IMG/VR virus record: IMGVR_UViG_3300031772_000088
Location: 1-40,916 of that record
Length of the DNA stretch: 40,916 nucleotides
Strand: one strand, 5' to 3'
Source of the DNA: a virus
Below the pieces are notes generated by a model. The model made no database searches and was not told the DNA's origin. It worked only from the letters and a program-made list of their open reading frames with translations. The position numbers and the translations under genes were made by a program. Below, one piece after another: positions 24,994-34,269 of this stretch. Every line of letters begins with the position of its first letter. Positions within the stretch are counted from its first letter, which is position 1.

Positions 24994-27342
24994 ATGGGTC
25001 AACCCGAGACATGGCAGTCCTTCCAAATTCAGATCCCTGGGAAGGATCTGCTCAAGAAGGCCCGCAACATCCTGGAGACCCTCCTGGTCTACCTCGATGT
25101 GGTCAAGGCGTTCCTGGAGACGGTCAAGGCGTTCCTGGTGGACTTCGGGAACCCGCTGAAGGCGTTGATCGAAGCCCTGCTGAACCTCATCAATACGCTC
25201 ATCGAGGCGTTGAAGCGTACAGGGGTGTACGCCCTCTATGACATTCCAGATCCACTTCGTGACCCCAGGTTCCTTCGTCACAAGGGGGGATACCAAGGGT
25301 TCAAGGCCCGATTCAAAGGTTCGCTGGTCGATGCCCAAGACTTCAATCGACCCCAGCCCATCAAGGGAGCACTCAAGGGCGGCTACATCCTGATCGTCGC
25401 TGACGCGAATGGGCCAGCTCGCCTTATCCAACTCATCCAGACCCTTCTGAAGTTCTTTGGGGGTGAGTTCCTCAAGCCCAAGTACCGTCAGCCGTCGAAC
25501 GCCAGGGTTGTCCCGGTGGGAGAGAGCGGGGATCCCATCCTGGCGGTCACCAAGGTCTTCAAGGATCAGGTGAAGGCCCTGGCGATCGAGTGGTCTCTCC
25601 CTTCAATCACTCCTTCTGCCGACCCCACCTTTCAGGGGATCGCGTCTGACATGTCGCAGGAGTTCTACCCCCCGAACTGGCTCATCGAACGCTCGGACAT
25701 CTCTCTGAACAACGAGGTGGACTCCAAGGACATCTCGAACGCGGCTGCTGCCGGACAAGTCGTCAAATTCGTGGACACTCAGTTCGTGAATCCACGCAAA
25801 GCCCCTGGACAGCCAGCGAACAAGGTTGTTCAACGCAAAGTCCGACTGAAGGATCAGAATGGCGATCCTTTCATCAAATTCCAGGGTTACGCTATCATCA
25901 GCCCTGGGAACAACCCCGCCAGCTTTCTCTTGGGACAACTCGGGACGTTCCGGTTCATCGACACCAATGTCGAGCTAGACAAGACGTACTTCTACCGCGT
26001 ACGGGCATTCAGTGGGAACTTGCAGATTGCCCCGTTCTACAACTTGGACAACCCGGCCATCGGGGACATCAAGTTCGAGCAGTCCGACATCGTAACCAAC
26101 ATGAACGATGGGGGGTCACCCTACTTCCAGTGGCCTTCGGGGACACCTGGCGATCCTGTTGTGATGGGGAAGCCGTCTCCGATTCTCCGGGGTAAGGTGC
26201 CGAAGCTCAACCCCAAGTTCGACGTATTGGAGGTTGTTCGGAGGGTCTTCCTCGCTGCGTACTCGTTCAACTTCCATCTCCCGCTCCCTCCGGGGGTGGT
26301 CAAACTGGATCAGAACAAAAAACAGGTCAAGGATAACTTCGGCAACCCTATATACTACCCGCAGTTCACGAACAAGGGGGATCCCATCCCCCCGCTTGGC
26401 ACCACGGACATCGGCAAAGGAACTCTCACGCGGTTGGCGGGGCCGTTGGCGTCCTTGGGGGTCATCCCCGTTATCAGCCTCACGGGGTCGGTGTCTCCGA
26501 TCTCGTACACCCCCAGCCCTTCTACTGGGAAACTTCCTGACATGCCGTGGCAGCTCAAGCGAGTACGCTATGCTGCGGCTCGCAACGCGGTGAAGTTCGC
26601 GGGGGTCTTCCTCGACGTTCCTGCTTCCATGGTGGAGGGGTTCAGGAAGCTCATGCAGGGGCCGTTGCCATCGGGCACCCCGACGACGAAGGGCACGCTG
26701 GTAGGAGCGGACACCTTGGAGAAGATGGTCTTCGCCTTGACCAAGGTGAGCATCCAGCGAACAGCGGGGCAAGAAGCCCTCGCGAAGGTCTTCGAGACGG
26801 ATGCGATAGCCGGTGGGGCTCTTGTGGTGGACCAGGACACAGCGGCCACGTACGGGACGGCGTTCCAAGACCCCATCGTGAGGAAGAACCTTCTCCAAGC
26901 CGTGAACTTCCTGTTGGCGATGGCATCGCAGGGCGTCCCGCCCAACTGGATCCAGATCAGCATCCTGCGGGACATCATCCCATGGTCTGGGCAGATCCTC
27001 TACGACCTCCTGGCCAAGATTCAGGCGCTCTTCGACGCATTCAAGGGCGTCATCGAGGAGCTGAAGGCGTTCATCGACCTCCTGATCCGGAAGATCGACA
27101 CCCTGGAACGCTTCATCAAGTTCCTGATCGAGATCCTGAACTACATCGAAAGCCTCTCTGCGGGCTTCTACATCCTCAACGTCTCGACCCTGGAGGGGGA
27201 CGTGGGGGACTGGTTCAACGCCATCGACACGGCTCAGAACGAGCCTCCAAGCGGGCCCCTTGGGTACACGGGCGGCATCTGCCTCGCGTACCTGGCCATC
27301 AACATCGACGCCTTCAAAAAAGCATTCAACGCCATCTTCTAG
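24994..27342 (+). CDS. Structural protein with amphipathic helices at both ends
   Basis: A 782-aa protein starting one base after the upstream stop. Residues 17-75 are a run of amphipathic helices with repeated Leu-Leu and Ala-Leu-Ile (KAFLETVKAFLVDF, LLNLINTLIEALKRTG). The DNA here carries a short tandem repeat around 25100-25140. The middle, about 80-560, is folded, with an FN3-like stretch near 310-345 (LGTFRFIDTNVELDKTYFYR, then VRAF), where the Tyr-x-Tyr-Arg-Val-x-Ala pattern is typical of FN3 strands. Residues 640-730 return to amphipathic helices (LFDAFKGVIEELKAFIDLLI, then LERFIKFLIEILNYIESL). The position among baseplate genes implies a virion component. The helices could form a bundle, contact a membrane, or both; nothing shows which. 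Confidence 0.55.
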   Translation: MGQPETWQSFQIQIPGKDLLKKARNILETLLVYLDVVKAFLETVKAFLVDFGNPLKALIEALLNLINTLIEALKRTGVYALYDIPDPLRDPRFLRHKGGYQGFKARFKGSLVDAQDFNRPQPIKGALKGGYILIVADANGPARLIQLIQTLLKFFGGEFLKPKYRQPSNARVVPVGESGDPILAVTKVFKDQVKALAIEWSLPSITPSADPTFQGIASDMSQEFYPPNWLIERSDISLNNEVDSKDISNAAAAGQVVKFVDTQFVNPRKAPGQPANKVVQRKVRLKDQNGDPFIKFQGYAIISPGNNPASFLLGQLGTFRFIDTNVELDKTYFYRVRAFSGNLQIAPFYNLDNPAIGDIKFEQSDIVTNMNDGGSPYFQWPSGTPGDPVVMGKPSPILRGKVPKLNPKFDVLEVVRRVFLAAYSFNFHLPLPPGVVKLDQNKKQVKDNFGNPIYYPQFTNKGDPIPPLGTTDIGKGTLTRLAGPLASLGVIPVISLTGSVSPISYTPSPSTGKLPDMPWQLKRVRYAAARNAVKFAGVFLDVPASMVEGFRKLMQGPLPSGTPTTKGTLVGADTLEKMVFALTKVSIQRTAGQEALAKVFETDAIAGGALVVDQDTAATYGTAFQDPIVRKNLLQAVNFLLAMASQGVPPNWIQISILRDIIPWSGQILYDLLAKIQALFDAFKGVIEELKAFIDLLIRKIDTLERFIKFLIEILNYIESLSAGFYILNVSTLEGDVGDWFNAIDTAQNEPPSGPLGYTGGICLAYLAINIDAFKKAFNAIF

Positions 27343-27374
27343 GCTACTTGTGAAAGGAACAAGGTAGGTACACT

Positions 27375-28115
27375 TTGGCCTACGACTTCAAAGGCACGTT
27401 TAACACGAGCGGCTTCAACCGTTTCGTAGCCTTTGCACGAGGGCAGCAAGCGGATCTCGTGGGGCGAATCATCAACCTCCAGGAGGAGCAGATCCGCACG
27501 GGGAGTCTTTCGTTTGCCTACGACGGGCAAGGGGTGCCTCAACAGTACGAGCCGGACAACGAGTCCTACATCGGGAAACTCGTCGCTGCCTATGAGGTGC
27601 TGGGCGGCGACCCATTCTTCGACCTGAACATCCGAAGCAAAGCACAGGCAGTCTTCCTCGTCCCAGGCGATGAGACCGTCTCGGCCACGACGATGTCCAA
27701 CGGCGAAGCTGTGGGACTGCCAGGGCGGGCGGATGCCGAGTCCGGAGCGTTGATCGAGAATATGCGGGAGTGGGCTGAGGGTGTGATCGACTACAAGCGG
27801 GACTATCTGGAGCGCAAAATCCGTCGAGCGGTGGACTACGCGGACCAGCTACAGGATGAAATCGACCTTCTGGCTCTGCTCATGGGGCCGGTCGATTCAA
27901 CGGGCTCGTTCGACAACATCTTCTCAGCACTGAACCAGCTCATCGCGAACCCCGAGTACCGTGCCATCTTCGACGACAAGGGGAACGACCCGAACATGAA
28001 GAACGTGGACGCCCCCTTCACCATCTACGATGCGGGGCCAGACCGGGCACCTGGCGATAGTCCAGGACGAGATGAGGGTGGGTATCTCCCCCCCGGTGGT
28101 ACGGTGGCCGTGTGA
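27375..28115 (+). CDS. Putative baseplate-associated structural protein
   Basis: A 246-aa protein from a TTG start. AAGGTAGG at 27361-27368 is well placed, and the first upstream stop in frame is at 27351, leaving no ATG or GTG. The N-terminal half has a conserved-looking FNRFVAFARGQQADLVGRII segment and a strand region. The centre is a long charged helix (MREWAEGVIDYKRDYLERKI, then RRAVDYADQLQDEID), and the C-terminus is Gly/Pro/Asp-rich. I do not recognise it. Its stop overlaps the GTG of the gp25-like gene by four bases (GTGTGA), so it is likely translated with the wedge genes and may belong to the wedge. Confidence 0.55.
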   Translation: MAYDFKGTFNTSGFNRFVAFARGQQADLVGRIINLQEEQIRTGSLSFAYDGQGVPQQYEPDNESYIGKLVAAYEVLGGDPFFDLNIRSKAQAVFLVPGDETVSATTMSNGEAVGLPGRADAESGALIENMREWAEGVIDYKRDYLERKIRRAVDYADQLQDEIDLLALLMGPVDSTGSFDNIFSALNQLIANPEYRAIFDDKGNDPNMKNVDAPFTIYDAGPDRAPGDSPGRDEGGYLPPGGTVAV

Positions 28116-29251
28116 GCTACGATCGCAAACTGGACCAAGTATGCCCCCACCGGGTCGTCGAGGAAGCTCTCTTCCTCGACGCTTCGGCTACGGTAGCGAC
28201 TCCTTTGCGGCCCATTTCATCTGGAAACTCCGTAGAGGTCAGGCTGAACGGAGCGATCGAGGTGCCGTCCGTGGGCGTGTACACGACAGCTACCTCGGTG
28301 GGCTCGAAGGACGGACCCTTCACGATCACTCCAGGCGTGAACGACACGATGCGATTGATCGTGAACAACGGCCCGCAGCAGGTCGTCGTTATCCCTGGGG
28401 GTATCAAGATCCCACCGGATCGGATCGCGTCATTGCTCACGGCGGGGCTCAAGGGCATCCAGTTTTTCGTCCAGAACCAGCACATTGGCTTCCGTACCGA
28501 TCAGTCTGGCCCCCACGCGACGGTGTTCATCCCTCCCACGGCGACCTTGGCCCCCATCCTGGGCATCCCAACCCCACGACAGTGGCGGGGGATGGTCGTC
28601 ACGCCTGGGTGGACGCTCGTTAACAACCCGTTCACGCTCAACGACAGGCCAACCCGTCTCGTGGTCTTTGACGAGCCTCTGAAAGGCTTCGGGAATTACG
28701 TCGAGCTGAACTACGTCACTCTTCAGCAGGAGTGCCGACGTTGTGGGGGCACCGGGGTTGAGAACGACTGGCTTTACGGATCCTCCGGAGAGGTCGTCCA
28801 GGTCTTCGACGAGGCTCTGCTCATCCAGGAAATTCAGAAGCTCATGTACACCGTGAAGGGTTCCAACACCTTCCACAACTGGTACGGCACCTCTCTCCTG
28901 GAGTCCATCGGGACGAAGCTCGTAGCGGGCGGTATTCTGCAAAATCTTCTCGTGGGTGACATCTACCAGGCGTTCGGCCGGTGGCAGTCGATCAAGCGTC
29001 AGCAGGAGGAGAACGTCGGTCAACTGGTCTCCGACCAGGAGTTTCCGTTCAAGTTGCTGGCTGTGGACCTCAAATTGAGCCAGCGAGACCCGACTGTTCT
29101 CTTCATCGACATGACCATTCAGAACCGTTCTCAAGATCCCATCCAGCTTAGCAGGGGCATCCGGCTGCCTCAGCCGGTGGATTTGCTGGGCTCCACGCAG
29201 GCCCAGGGTATTTTCCGAGAATCCCTTACGAAGCCGACGCTTGTTGGGTGA
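28112..29251 (+). CDS. Baseplate wedge protein, gp25/gpW-like, with added N-terminal domain
   Basis: A 379-aa protein from GTG 28112, overlapping the previous stop. Residues 235-345 match the gp25/gpW wedge pattern: helix LLIQEIQKLMYTVKGSNTFH, WYGTSLLESIGTK, a helix ending in SIKRQQEENV, and the strand pair FKLLAVDLKLSQRDPTVLFI. T4 gp25 is only about 130 aa, so the first 230 residues are extra. Residues 66-153 resemble flagellin-IN-like domains (GPFTITPGVNDTMRLIVNNG, then IPPDRIASLL and a LGIPT end). CPH at 11-13 and CRRC at 208-211 could together make a Cys/His zinc site just before the wedge domain. It would sit in the baseplate as the sheath-initiating subunit next to the J-like protein encoded downstream. 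Confidence 0.65.
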   Translation: MSYDRKLDQVCPHRVVEEALFLDASATVATPLRPISSGNSVEVRLNGAIEVPSVGVYTTATSVGSKDGPFTITPGVNDTMRLIVNNGPQQVVVIPGGIKIPPDRIASLLTAGLKGIQFFVQNQHIGFRTDQSGPHATVFIPPTATLAPILGIPTPRQWRGMVVTPGWTLVNNPFTLNDRPTRLVVFDEPLKGFGNYVELNYVTLQQECRRCGGTGVENDWLYGSSGEVVQVFDEALLIQEIQKLMYTVKGSNTFHNWYGTSLLESIGTKLVAGGILQNLLVGDIYQAFGRWQSIKRQQEENVGQLVSDQEFPFKLLAVDLKLSQRDPTVLFIDMTIQNRSQDPIQLSRGIRLPQPVDLLGSTQAQGIFRESLTKPTLVG

Positions 29252-29254
29252 CCC

Positions 29255-32200
29255 ATGGCTACCGCACCCCTAATTCAGCTACGCGATAGTACCGGGTTCA
29301 CGACGAACCTCGTTTTCACCACGAACCGTGATGCGGTCTTCCTCTACGGGACGGTCGAGCTGAACACGGCTGCCATCCAGGTGAGCGTCAACGGAGGGCC
29401 GTTCGTAACGGACCCCACCCTGATCAAGCTCGACCTGAACCGGTGGACGTACCCGAACCCGAACGTCTACCCCGCTGGAGCCCTCCTCGACACGGGGGTC
29501 AACGTCATCCTCATCCGGGTGATCGATATCTTGGGGAAGGTCAGCCCTCCCGCCCGAGCCGAGATCACGCTGGTTCGTAACCTGCAACTCACTGGGCCCG
29601 AGATCCCATCCGGAATCCGAGTGCAACGTCATCGGGACTCGGTGACGTTGCTGGCAGCCATCCCAGTGCCGACCGTAAACATCTTCGGCGGCACCGCCAC
29701 GGCCGTGTTCCGTGGGTTCAATCTCTATGCTTCCTCCTCTCCTGCGGGTGCCACCGGCTACTTTCAGATCAACGAACTGATCATTACGGAGGAGTCCAAT
29801 ACCTTCCAGGAGGACGTGATCGCCACGTCCCAGCAGAAGGTGACCTGGAGCAACGGGAAGAACCAAAACCTACGGATCAAAGTCACGGAAGAGGACGAGT
29901 TCGAGACCACGCTCGAAACCAGACTCAACGTCATCGAGGACGTCAGCGGCTTCTTCGATAGCGTCCGGGTGACCACGACCCTTGAGAGCTACCTGATCAC
30001 GAAGTTCGCCAAGTTCGTGCATAGTCGAGGAGGTGGGTCCGGCATCATCAACTCGGATCAGTTCGTTAACGTGAATGCTTCGCAGCCGCTCTACTACGTG
30101 TTCACGGCGATTTACTACGACCCCACGGTCTCGTCGGAGTTCGAGACGCCCTTCTCACAGGAGGTCTTGGGCACCCCTCTCGTTCTCGACTCTACCCTCC
30201 GAGACTTGCCTGGTCGCGCCCGTATCCAGATCGTCACCGACTACGTGACGGCCATCGTCCGGGTCAACACGGCGATCTCCATCAACCCGGGTTCCACCAC
30301 CCGAGACGTCAGCATCGACCCCTTCTCCTCGGAGTCCGAACGGCTCTGGTTCCTCCTTGACTTCGTTCATCGGTCGCAGGGGTTCCTCACGTTGCTCCAG
30401 ATCGATGACATCAACGCGGATGGTGTCTCGGACTCCGTGGGAAGCTCCTCCTACAAGACAGCCCTTCGAGCGGCTATCGGATACACGAGCGACCAAGCAA
30501 CGCAGAATCTCATTGACCAGCAGTTCGACAAGCTGGCCAGAAACGTAGACAAGACCCGACTGTCGGGTCGGCCTGCTGTGGGGCAGGCTGTCCTCTTCAC
30601 CACCACCAAGCCCGTGTCGGATATCCCGGTGCCTGCTGGTACCTTCGTTTCCAGCGACGCGGATCCTGACAACAACCTCCCGGCCATCCGGTTCCGTATC
30701 GGCGGCACGTACATCATGTCGGCGCTCAACGCGGATGCCTACTACAACTTCGACACGAAGCGGTACGAGTTGGTGGTAGACATTACATGTGAGGTGGTTG
30801 GGTCTGACGGGAACCGCCCGGCAGGCACCATCAAGAGCACCGGACTGGCAGGGCTTCAGGTCACGAACACGGAGAACACCGTCTTCGGTGAGAGCATCGA
30901 GTCCAACGCGGAGCTGGCTGCTCGGTCCATCCTGGCCTTCGCTTCGGTCGATACGGGCACGGAGGGCGGGTACTACTCCACGGCCGCAGAGCAGGTCGGG
31001 ATCATCAAGGCGAAGGTCGTCAAGAGCGGTGACGACCTGATGATGCGGGACTGGGATCCCCTTCGGAAGAAGCACATCGGCGGCAAGGTGGACATCTGGG
31101 TGCAGGGGCTCCAGGAGCGCACGGTCACCGAGAACTTCGCCTTCGAGTTCCAGATCGCCCGGGACATCCAGTGCCTGATCGTAGACCTGCTCTCGCTCAC
31201 GTTCCGGGTGCTCGACTCCCGTGTGACCGTCAACACGCCCCTCATCGAGATTCTGAACAACCCCCCGCAGGGGCTTGGGGTCAGGAACGCAAGCCTCGGG
31301 CTCGACTACGACCTCACGGGCGTTATCATTCTCGACTACAACACCTTCCGGATCAACACCGCTATCCCGCAGCCCTTTACCGCCATCGACGACGTCATCC
31401 TGGCCGACTATCGGTTCCGGTCGATCAACGATTTCTTCTTCACCTTCCAGCCGTGTCGGCGAGTCGTTTCGGTTGTGGGTGAGGTGGCTGGACCGCTTCT
31501 GGCGGAGTCGAACTACAAGCTCTACAAGACGGGTGACCCCCTCATCGAGGGCGAGTCCACCATTGCCAAGGACTACCTGGAGGTCACGCAGTACCTCGGG
31601 AAGCCCTCCGGCGCACAGATCCCCGTCAACGACGAAGCCCACGTTCTCATCGGATTCGTCCGGGAGCCCCTGGACTCCATCGGGATCAACACGAAGACCA
31701 TCCGCGTCTTCAACCAGGCTCGAACCGTCGAGTACAAGGGCCCAGAGACCCTCTTGCCCGACTTCGACATCGTGGCGGGGTCCGTGACAACCCCAGCCAA
31801 GATCGTCCGAACTGCCGCGTCCGTCATCAAGAACGGTCAGCAGGTCAGCGTGGACTACGTGAAAGACGAGAACTTCACGGTCACGTACGTCATCAACGAC
31901 CTGCTCCAGCACCTCCAGCAGGTTGTCAACAACCGCCGACACACGACAGCGGATGTCCTGGTCAAGCAGACCATCGACAACCCAATCGACATCGAGACCT
32001 CGGTGCAGCTCAAGCATGGGGCGACCAAAGACCGCACGGACCCAGGTATCCGTTCCAACGTCTCCATCGAGCTGGACAAGCGACTCATCGGCCAGGGTGC
32101 GGCTCAGTCTGACGTGATCAACGCCGTGGATTCGACCACGGGGGTGGACTTCGAGATCGTGCCCCTCGCGAAGATGGCCTACGCGGATGGGGCTCGTCGA

Positions 32201-32698
32201 ATCCGGGAGTCCGTGCTTTCCACGAACGTCCACCTGGCCGCCTACGACATCGGCGGCCAGCGGGCCTTCATCCTGACCAATCCCCTGACGAGCCCGACCA
32301 CGGATGGCGGCGGCCTCGCCACAGAGCACAAGGGCGTCTTCCAGGACGACGTGGCGATGAAGCTCGTCTCCACGTTCAACACGGTCGCCTCGGCTCCGAA
32401 TCAGGCATACATCATCGGAGCTGGGGGAGCCATCCTCACCGGGTACTCGGACGACGCGACCCTGACGGCGGCGGGCTTCACGACCCCAGAGACCCGGCAG
32501 GCAGAGCGTCTTCGTCGGACAGCCAATCATATCATCGTGGCGATCTTGGTGACAGTTCTGCCACCCGATGACCCCAGCAATCACGCCTACACCTGTTCGT
32601 ACGTGGTCCGTGGGGACTCGGGGGCCAAGGACTTTGCGGCAGCCGAGGTCGAGTTCCTTTCGCTGGGCAACTTCACGATCACCTACAGGAACGGCTGA
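29255..32698 (+). CDS. Baseplate wedge protein, J/gp6-like
   Basis: An 1147-aa protein starting three bases after the gp25-like gene, the standard W-J order. Residues 1-430 are N-terminal Ig-like/beta domains (VFLYGTVELNTAAIQVSVNG, DTGVNVILIRVIDILGKVSP). The baseplate-J core begins at about 439: GRPAVGQAVLFTT, IPVPAGTFVSSD, a FRIGGTYIM strand, then GSDGNRPAGTIKST (from about 517) and TENTVFGESIESNAELAARS (549 region), followed by the KVDIWVQGL strand. This is the hallmark ipaGt ... GxxGNxxaGtI ... NxxxxxGG/E-x-E pattern of the family. The C-terminal third carries further strand domains and RQAERLRRTANHIIVAIL. It would dimerise into the iris ring of the wedges. P2 gpJ is about 300 aa and T4 gp6 about 660, so this is an enlarged member. 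Confidence 0.8.
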   Translation: MATAPLIQLRDSTGFTTNLVFTTNRDAVFLYGTVELNTAAIQVSVNGGPFVTDPTLIKLDLNRWTYPNPNVYPAGALLDTGVNVILIRVIDILGKVSPPARAEITLVRNLQLTGPEIPSGIRVQRHRDSVTLLAAIPVPTVNIFGGTATAVFRGFNLYASSSPAGATGYFQINELIITEESNTFQEDVIATSQQKVTWSNGKNQNLRIKVTEEDEFETTLETRLNVIEDVSGFFDSVRVTTTLESYLITKFAKFVHSRGGGSGIINSDQFVNVNASQPLYYVFTAIYYDPTVSSEFETPFSQEVLGTPLVLDSTLRDLPGRARIQIVTDYVTAIVRVNTAISINPGSTTRDVSIDPFSSESERLWFLLDFVHRSQGFLTLLQIDDINADGVSDSVGSSSYKTALRAAIGYTSDQATQNLIDQQFDKLARNVDKTRLSGRPAVGQAVLFTTTKPVSDIPVPAGTFVSSDADPDNNLPAIRFRIGGTYIMSALNADAYYNFDTKRYELVVDITCEVVGSDGNRPAGTIKSTGLAGLQVTNTENTVFGESIESNAELAARSILAFASVDTGTEGGYYSTAAEQVGIIKAKVVKSGDDLMMRDWDPLRKKHIGGKVDIWVQGLQERTVTENFAFEFQIARDIQCLIVDLLSLTFRVLDSRVTVNTPLIEILNNPPQGLGVRNASLGLDYDLTGVIILDYNTFRINTAIPQPFTAIDDVILADYRFRSINDFFFTFQPCRRVVSVVGEVAGPLLAESNYKLYKTGDPLIEGESTIAKDYLEVTQYLGKPSGAQIPVNDEAHVLIGFVREPLDSIGINTKTIRVFNQARTVEYKGPETLLPDFDIVAGSVTTPAKIVRTAASVIKNGQQVSVDYVKDENFTVTYVINDLLQHLQQVVNNRRHTTADVLVKQTIDNPIDIETSVQLKHGATKDRTDPGIRSNVSIELDKRLIGQGAAQSDVINAVDSTTGVDFEIVPLAKMAYADGARRIRESVLSTNVHLAAYDIGGQRAFILTNPLTSPTTDGGGLATEHKGVFQDDVAMKLVSTFNTVASAPNQAYIIGAGGAILTGYSDDATLTAAGFTTPETRQAERLRRTANHIIVAILVTVLPPDDPSNHAYTCSYVVRGDSGAKDFAAAEVEFLSLGNFTITYRNG

Positions 32699-32700
32699 CC

Positions 32701-32874
32701 ATGAATCTCACGATCGACTGCGAGAAGCATGGGCAGAGTCAGAGGGCGCTCCCTGTCATCAACGGGGCCATCCTCCCGTGGACGGAGTGGCCGAAGGACG
32801 TCGAGAAGCATCCCCGGGTGTGCTGCCAGTGCCTGGCGGCGGCCATGGTGTCCCCCATCAGGAAGTGTGCGTGA
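32701..32874 (+). CDS. 57-aa Cys/His protein, possible zinc finger
   Basis: A short gene between the J-like and gpI-position genes, two bases after one stop and three before the next start. AGGA lies upstream. The protein has Cys7-x-x-His10 near the N-terminus and Cys41-Cys42-x-Cys44 near the C-terminus, plus a final Cys56; the central segment has two Trp and Pro (LPWTEWPKD). C-x2-H with C-x2-C over a 34-residue span fits a small zinc-binding fold. It may be an assembly factor or a minor virion protein. Clean spacing, correct frame and strand support it being real despite its size. Confidence 0.6.
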   Translation: MNLTIDCEKHGQSQRALPVINGAILPWTEWPKDVEKHPRVCCQCLAAAMVSPIRKCA

Positions 32875-32877
32875 CGT

Positions 32878-33693
32878 ATGCCTCGCTTCGTCCGTGACCC
32901 CAACCGGCTGAACTACACCGTCTCGCAGACGGGCAAGGAGTACAATCTCCGCGTCCTTCAGCGAGCGCAGCCCATCTTCACGACCCTGCTGAACCTCCTG
33001 GCCTCGAACTACGTGTCGGCCGTGCAAGGGCCACAGTACACGAACGAGATGAAAGCGGTCGCCGTCGAGCTGGCCAAGCTGGAACTGGCCCTCGAAGACG
33101 TGGACTGGGACCGAACGGTCACGACCACCCGGCCCGAGTTCCTCTACTCGATCATCGGGTACTTCCTCTTCCAGAACGGTCGAATCCCGAACCTTCAGTG
33201 GGACGACGACCAGTTCCGAGACGTGCTCATCAACCTCATCCGCATCTACTTCCAAGGCTCGATCCCCAAGTCGATGGGCGACGTAGCGGCTCTCTTCATC
33301 GACGGGACCATTCTGGTGCGGGAGAATTTCCTTCTTCTCCGGCAGGGTGCCACTGGACTTGACATCTCCGACCAGTTCGGCTTTGACGTAGATGTGGTGA
33401 TCCCCCTCGGGGGCGGCTTCCCGGTGGACCTCTTCAACTCGGACGCAGCCATCCGGCAGATCCTCGACATCGTGCGGCCCGCCCACACGCTCTACCGGCT
33501 CAGGTACATCTTCCAGGACAAGTACATCCCGAACGACCCCCTGAACAAGATCCTGGACTCGATGCGGTGGTACATGTCCAGCTACAACTACGACGACTTC
33601 AGGGTGTACTGCCAGGGCATCCGCGACCGGGACCGCCTCGGGGTCAAGGTCAACCAGCACACCGTCAGCGAAGACCACTCAGCCGACTTCTGA
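32878..33693 (+). CDS. Putative baseplate wedge protein in the gpI position
   Basis: A 271-aa protein. It follows the J-like gene (after the tiny Cys/His gene), the place of P2 gpI in the W-J-I order. The N-terminal part is helical (LRVLQRAQPIFTTLLNLLAS, then NEMKAVAVELAKLELALEDV), as in wedge proteins that begin with a helix bundle. The middle has IYFQGSIPKSMGDVAALF and a strand region around VDVVIPLGGGFPVDLF. The segment IRQILDIVRPAHTLYRLRYI resembles the P-A-x-T-x-x-x-L pattern often near the end of gpI-type proteins. It would link the wedge ring to the fibres encoded next. Assignment rests mainly on gene order. Confidence 0.5.
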   Translation: MPRFVRDPNRLNYTVSQTGKEYNLRVLQRAQPIFTTLLNLLASNYVSAVQGPQYTNEMKAVAVELAKLELALEDVDWDRTVTTTRPEFLYSIIGYFLFQNGRIPNLQWDDDQFRDVLINLIRIYFQGSIPKSMGDVAALFIDGTILVRENFLLLRQGATGLDISDQFGFDVDVVIPLGGGFPVDLFNSDAAIRQILDIVRPAHTLYRLRYIFQDKYIPNDPLNKILDSMRWYMSSYNYDDFRVYCQGIRDRDRLGVKVNQHTVSEDHSADF

Positions 33694-33714
33694 CGACCTC
33701 TAACCTTCTTGTCA

Positions 33715-33727
33715 CCTCCATAGGAGG
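33715..33727 (+). promoter_or_regulatory. Hairpin covering a strong ribosome binding site
   Basis: CCTCC (33715-33719) can pair with GGAGG (33723-33727) across an ATA loop, and in a second register with GGAGG at 33726-33730. The ribosome site AGGAGGAGG (33722-33730) stands eight bases before ATG 33739. Two registers mean that part of the site stays free in each. The gap 33694-33738 shows nothing else. Confidence 0.4.
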
Positions 33728-33738
33728 AGGCTGCCCCC

Positions 33739-34269
33739 ATGCATATCATCGAAGACACACTTCGCCCACGGGCCAAGGTCCGCATCCACCACGAGCGTGC
33801 GTACGACCTCGATGAGACGACGGGGGTCTGGCTCACGCGAGCAGAAGACGACGACGTGGTCGTGGACAACATCGTCACGAACGCCGGACTGATTCGCATC
33901 CACGCCTACGCCTATGCGACGGCCATCTCGGTGCCGAACCGGGTCGCTCTGGGCGGCGGCTTCAACTACATCGGGCTCTCGAACGACCCGGTGGCCCCCG
34001 CAGCCACCGACACGCTGCTCACGGCCGAGCTTGCCCTCTTCGGCCTTGCCCGAGCCCTGGCTGCGGTGACCCTGCCGGTCGTTCCGGCCAACCAGTCGGT
34101 CATCACCAAGACGTTCACGTATATCGGGATTCCGCCGCAGTCTGTCCAGAAGACGGCCCTCTTCGATCTGGCGGTCGCTGGTGTGATGGCGCACGAGGTC
34201 CAGTTCCCGACCCGAACACTCAACACCAACGACATCCTGGTGGTGACCTTCACGATCACCATCGCGTGA
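33739..34269 (+). CDS. Structural protein, likely tail appendage or fibre-linked
   Basis: A 176-aa protein behind one of the two strongest ribosome sites of the window, suggesting high copy number. The layout is familiar from small phage appendage proteins of undefined function: a leading charged segment, VVVDNIVTNAGLIRIHAYAY, a NYIGLSNDPVAPAATDTLLT loop, LARALAAVTLP, then VITKTFTYIG, SVQKTALFDLA and a closing NTNDILVVTFTITIA strand. The Asp-Thr-x-Leu-x-x-Glu after the loop and the final strand pair suggest a beta sandwich. It lies between wedge and fibre genes, so it may be an adaptor between baseplate and the giant fibre-like protein. No closer name is justified. Confidence 0.55.
   Translation: MHIIEDTLRPRAKVRIHHERAYDLDETTGVWLTRAEDDDVVVDNIVTNAGLIRIHAYAYATAISVPNRVALGGGFNYIGLSNDPVAPAATDTLLTAELALFGLARALAAVTLPVVPANQSVITKTFTYIGIPPQSVQKTALFDLAVAGVMAHEVQFPTRTLNTNDILVVTFTITIA

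Noticed and set aside
25098-25140. Tandem DNA repeat as a regulatory or recombination site
   Set aside because: It simply encodes two successive copies of a similar amphipathic helix (KAFLETVKAFLVD) in frame.
5719-34269. A bacterial extracellular contractile injection system rather than a phage
   Set aside because: A long tape measure with tail chaperones and multiple giant fibre-like genes, without an AAA ATPase or toxin genes, fits a phage tail better; upstream head genes would settle it.
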